This document shows positions 63,452 to 64,000 of a DNA stretch of 64,000 nucleotides, in pieces; positions within the stretch are counted from its first letter, which is position 1; each line of letters starts with the position of its first letter. The position numbers were made by a program, and so were the translations under genes. The notes beneath the pieces were generated by a model that had not been told where the DNA came from, ran no database searches, and saw only the letters and a list, made by a program, of their open reading frames with translations. The stretch is from Schistosoma haematobium (Eukaryota; Platyhelminthes; Trematoda; Strigeidida; Schistosomatidae): the NCBI RefSeq assembly GCF_000699445.3, contig NC_067196.1, positions 87,770,364 through 87,834,363 on the forward strand, given 5' to 3'.

Positions 63452-64000
63452 CTTACTTACTCACCTGTGCCTGTTACTCCTCGTGAAGGAGCATAGGCCG
63501 CTCACCAGCATTCGCCATCCAACCCTGTCCAAAACAATCCTTTCAAGCTATTTCCAGCTGTTATTCATCTTTTTCATATCTGATTCTATTTCCCGACGTA
63601 ACGTGTTCTTTGGACTTCCTCTTTTCCGCCTTCCTTCAGAATTCCAAATTAGGGCTTGTCTCGTGATGCAGTTTGATGATTTGCGTGGTGTATGTCCTAT
63701 CCACCAACTTCATTGTCATTTCCTAATTTCCTCTTCAGCTGGAAGCTGGTTTGTTCTCTCCCACAGTAGGTTGTTGCTGATGGTTTCCGGCCAATGTATG
63801 TTGAGTATCTTGCGTAGATAAATATTTATAAATAGTTGTACGTTTTTGATGATGGTTGTTATAGTTCTCCACGTTTCAGCTCTTTGAAGGTTATGACTTT
63901 GATATCGGTTGACAGTTGTTTTGAATTCCATATGTTCTTCAGTTGTAGGAATTTGGTCCTTGCTTTGTCGATTCTCGTCTTTATGTCTGCATCCGATCCT
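63452..64000 (-). mobile_element. RTE LINE 3' fragment, runs off window
   Basis: The minus-strand tail begins at 63452 (complement of CTTACTTACTCACC). The body covers the C-terminal zone with degraded frames ([17 protein letters not shown] on the minus strand near 63870) and continues past the window edge at the [18 protein letters not shown] segment. Confidence 0.8.

Overview
The window looks like nuclear DNA of a blood fluke (Schistosoma or a close relative). This is inferred from AT-rich sequence, GT-AG introns, a dominant SINE family whose tRNA head and hammerhead match what I know of the schistosome Sm-alpha family, many RTE-clade LINE copies ending in (TAAG)n, Merlin DNA transposons, and Penelope-like fragments with a GIY-YIG domain. 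The species cannot be set from the sequence alone. No bacterial, viral or organellar genes were seen.

Only one host gene is supported. Its last two coding exons lie at 1405-1806 and 3874-4463 (+), joined by a phase-compatible 2.07 kb intron, with poly(A) signals at 4718 and 4851. I could not identify the protein. From about 4.9 kb to the end, every coding-looking stretch I could identify is a decayed mobile element.

Repeat families (working names). SINE-A: Sm-alpha-like, tRNA head plus hammerhead plus about 170 bp 3' body, 9 copies. SINE-B: a different tRNA-headed unit of about 400 bp with its own hammerhead, about 20 copies. Foldback D (about 100-160 bp) and foldback E (226 bp, in the host intron): inverted-repeat elements with hammerhead-like cores. 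RTE LINEs: one near full-length copy at 36.4-39.6 kb, one 5' half at 58.6-60.1 kb, many 3' fragments. Penelope-like elements at 21.1-22.9 and 29.7-31.3 kb. CR1/Jockey-like C-terminal scraps at 46.5, 48.2 and 62 kb. Merlin at 46.7-47.5 and 52.6-53.2 kb, with related MITEs at 26.3 and 57.7 kb. Two LTR-like families (LTR-1, LTR-2). R500, an unclassified 480 bp retroposon with an (AAATA)n tail. Repeats F and G.

The most interesting signal is the hammerhead-bearing retroposons taken together. Several copies keep all the invariant core bases and complementary helices, with very short self-complementary helix III. SINE-A at 4907-5326 is a head-to-tail partial dimer inside one 14 bp target-site duplication. 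SINE-B at 11.3, 20.4 and 49.1 kb is in tandem with a period of about 395-403 bp. At least nine SINE-A, SINE-B or D loci are inverted head-to-head composites with differing junctions, several bounded by 8-14 bp direct repeats. This fits multimeric, ribozyme-processed transcripts mobilised by target-primed reverse transcription, probably using the RTE machinery. That mechanism is inference; the structures and duplications are visible in the sequence.
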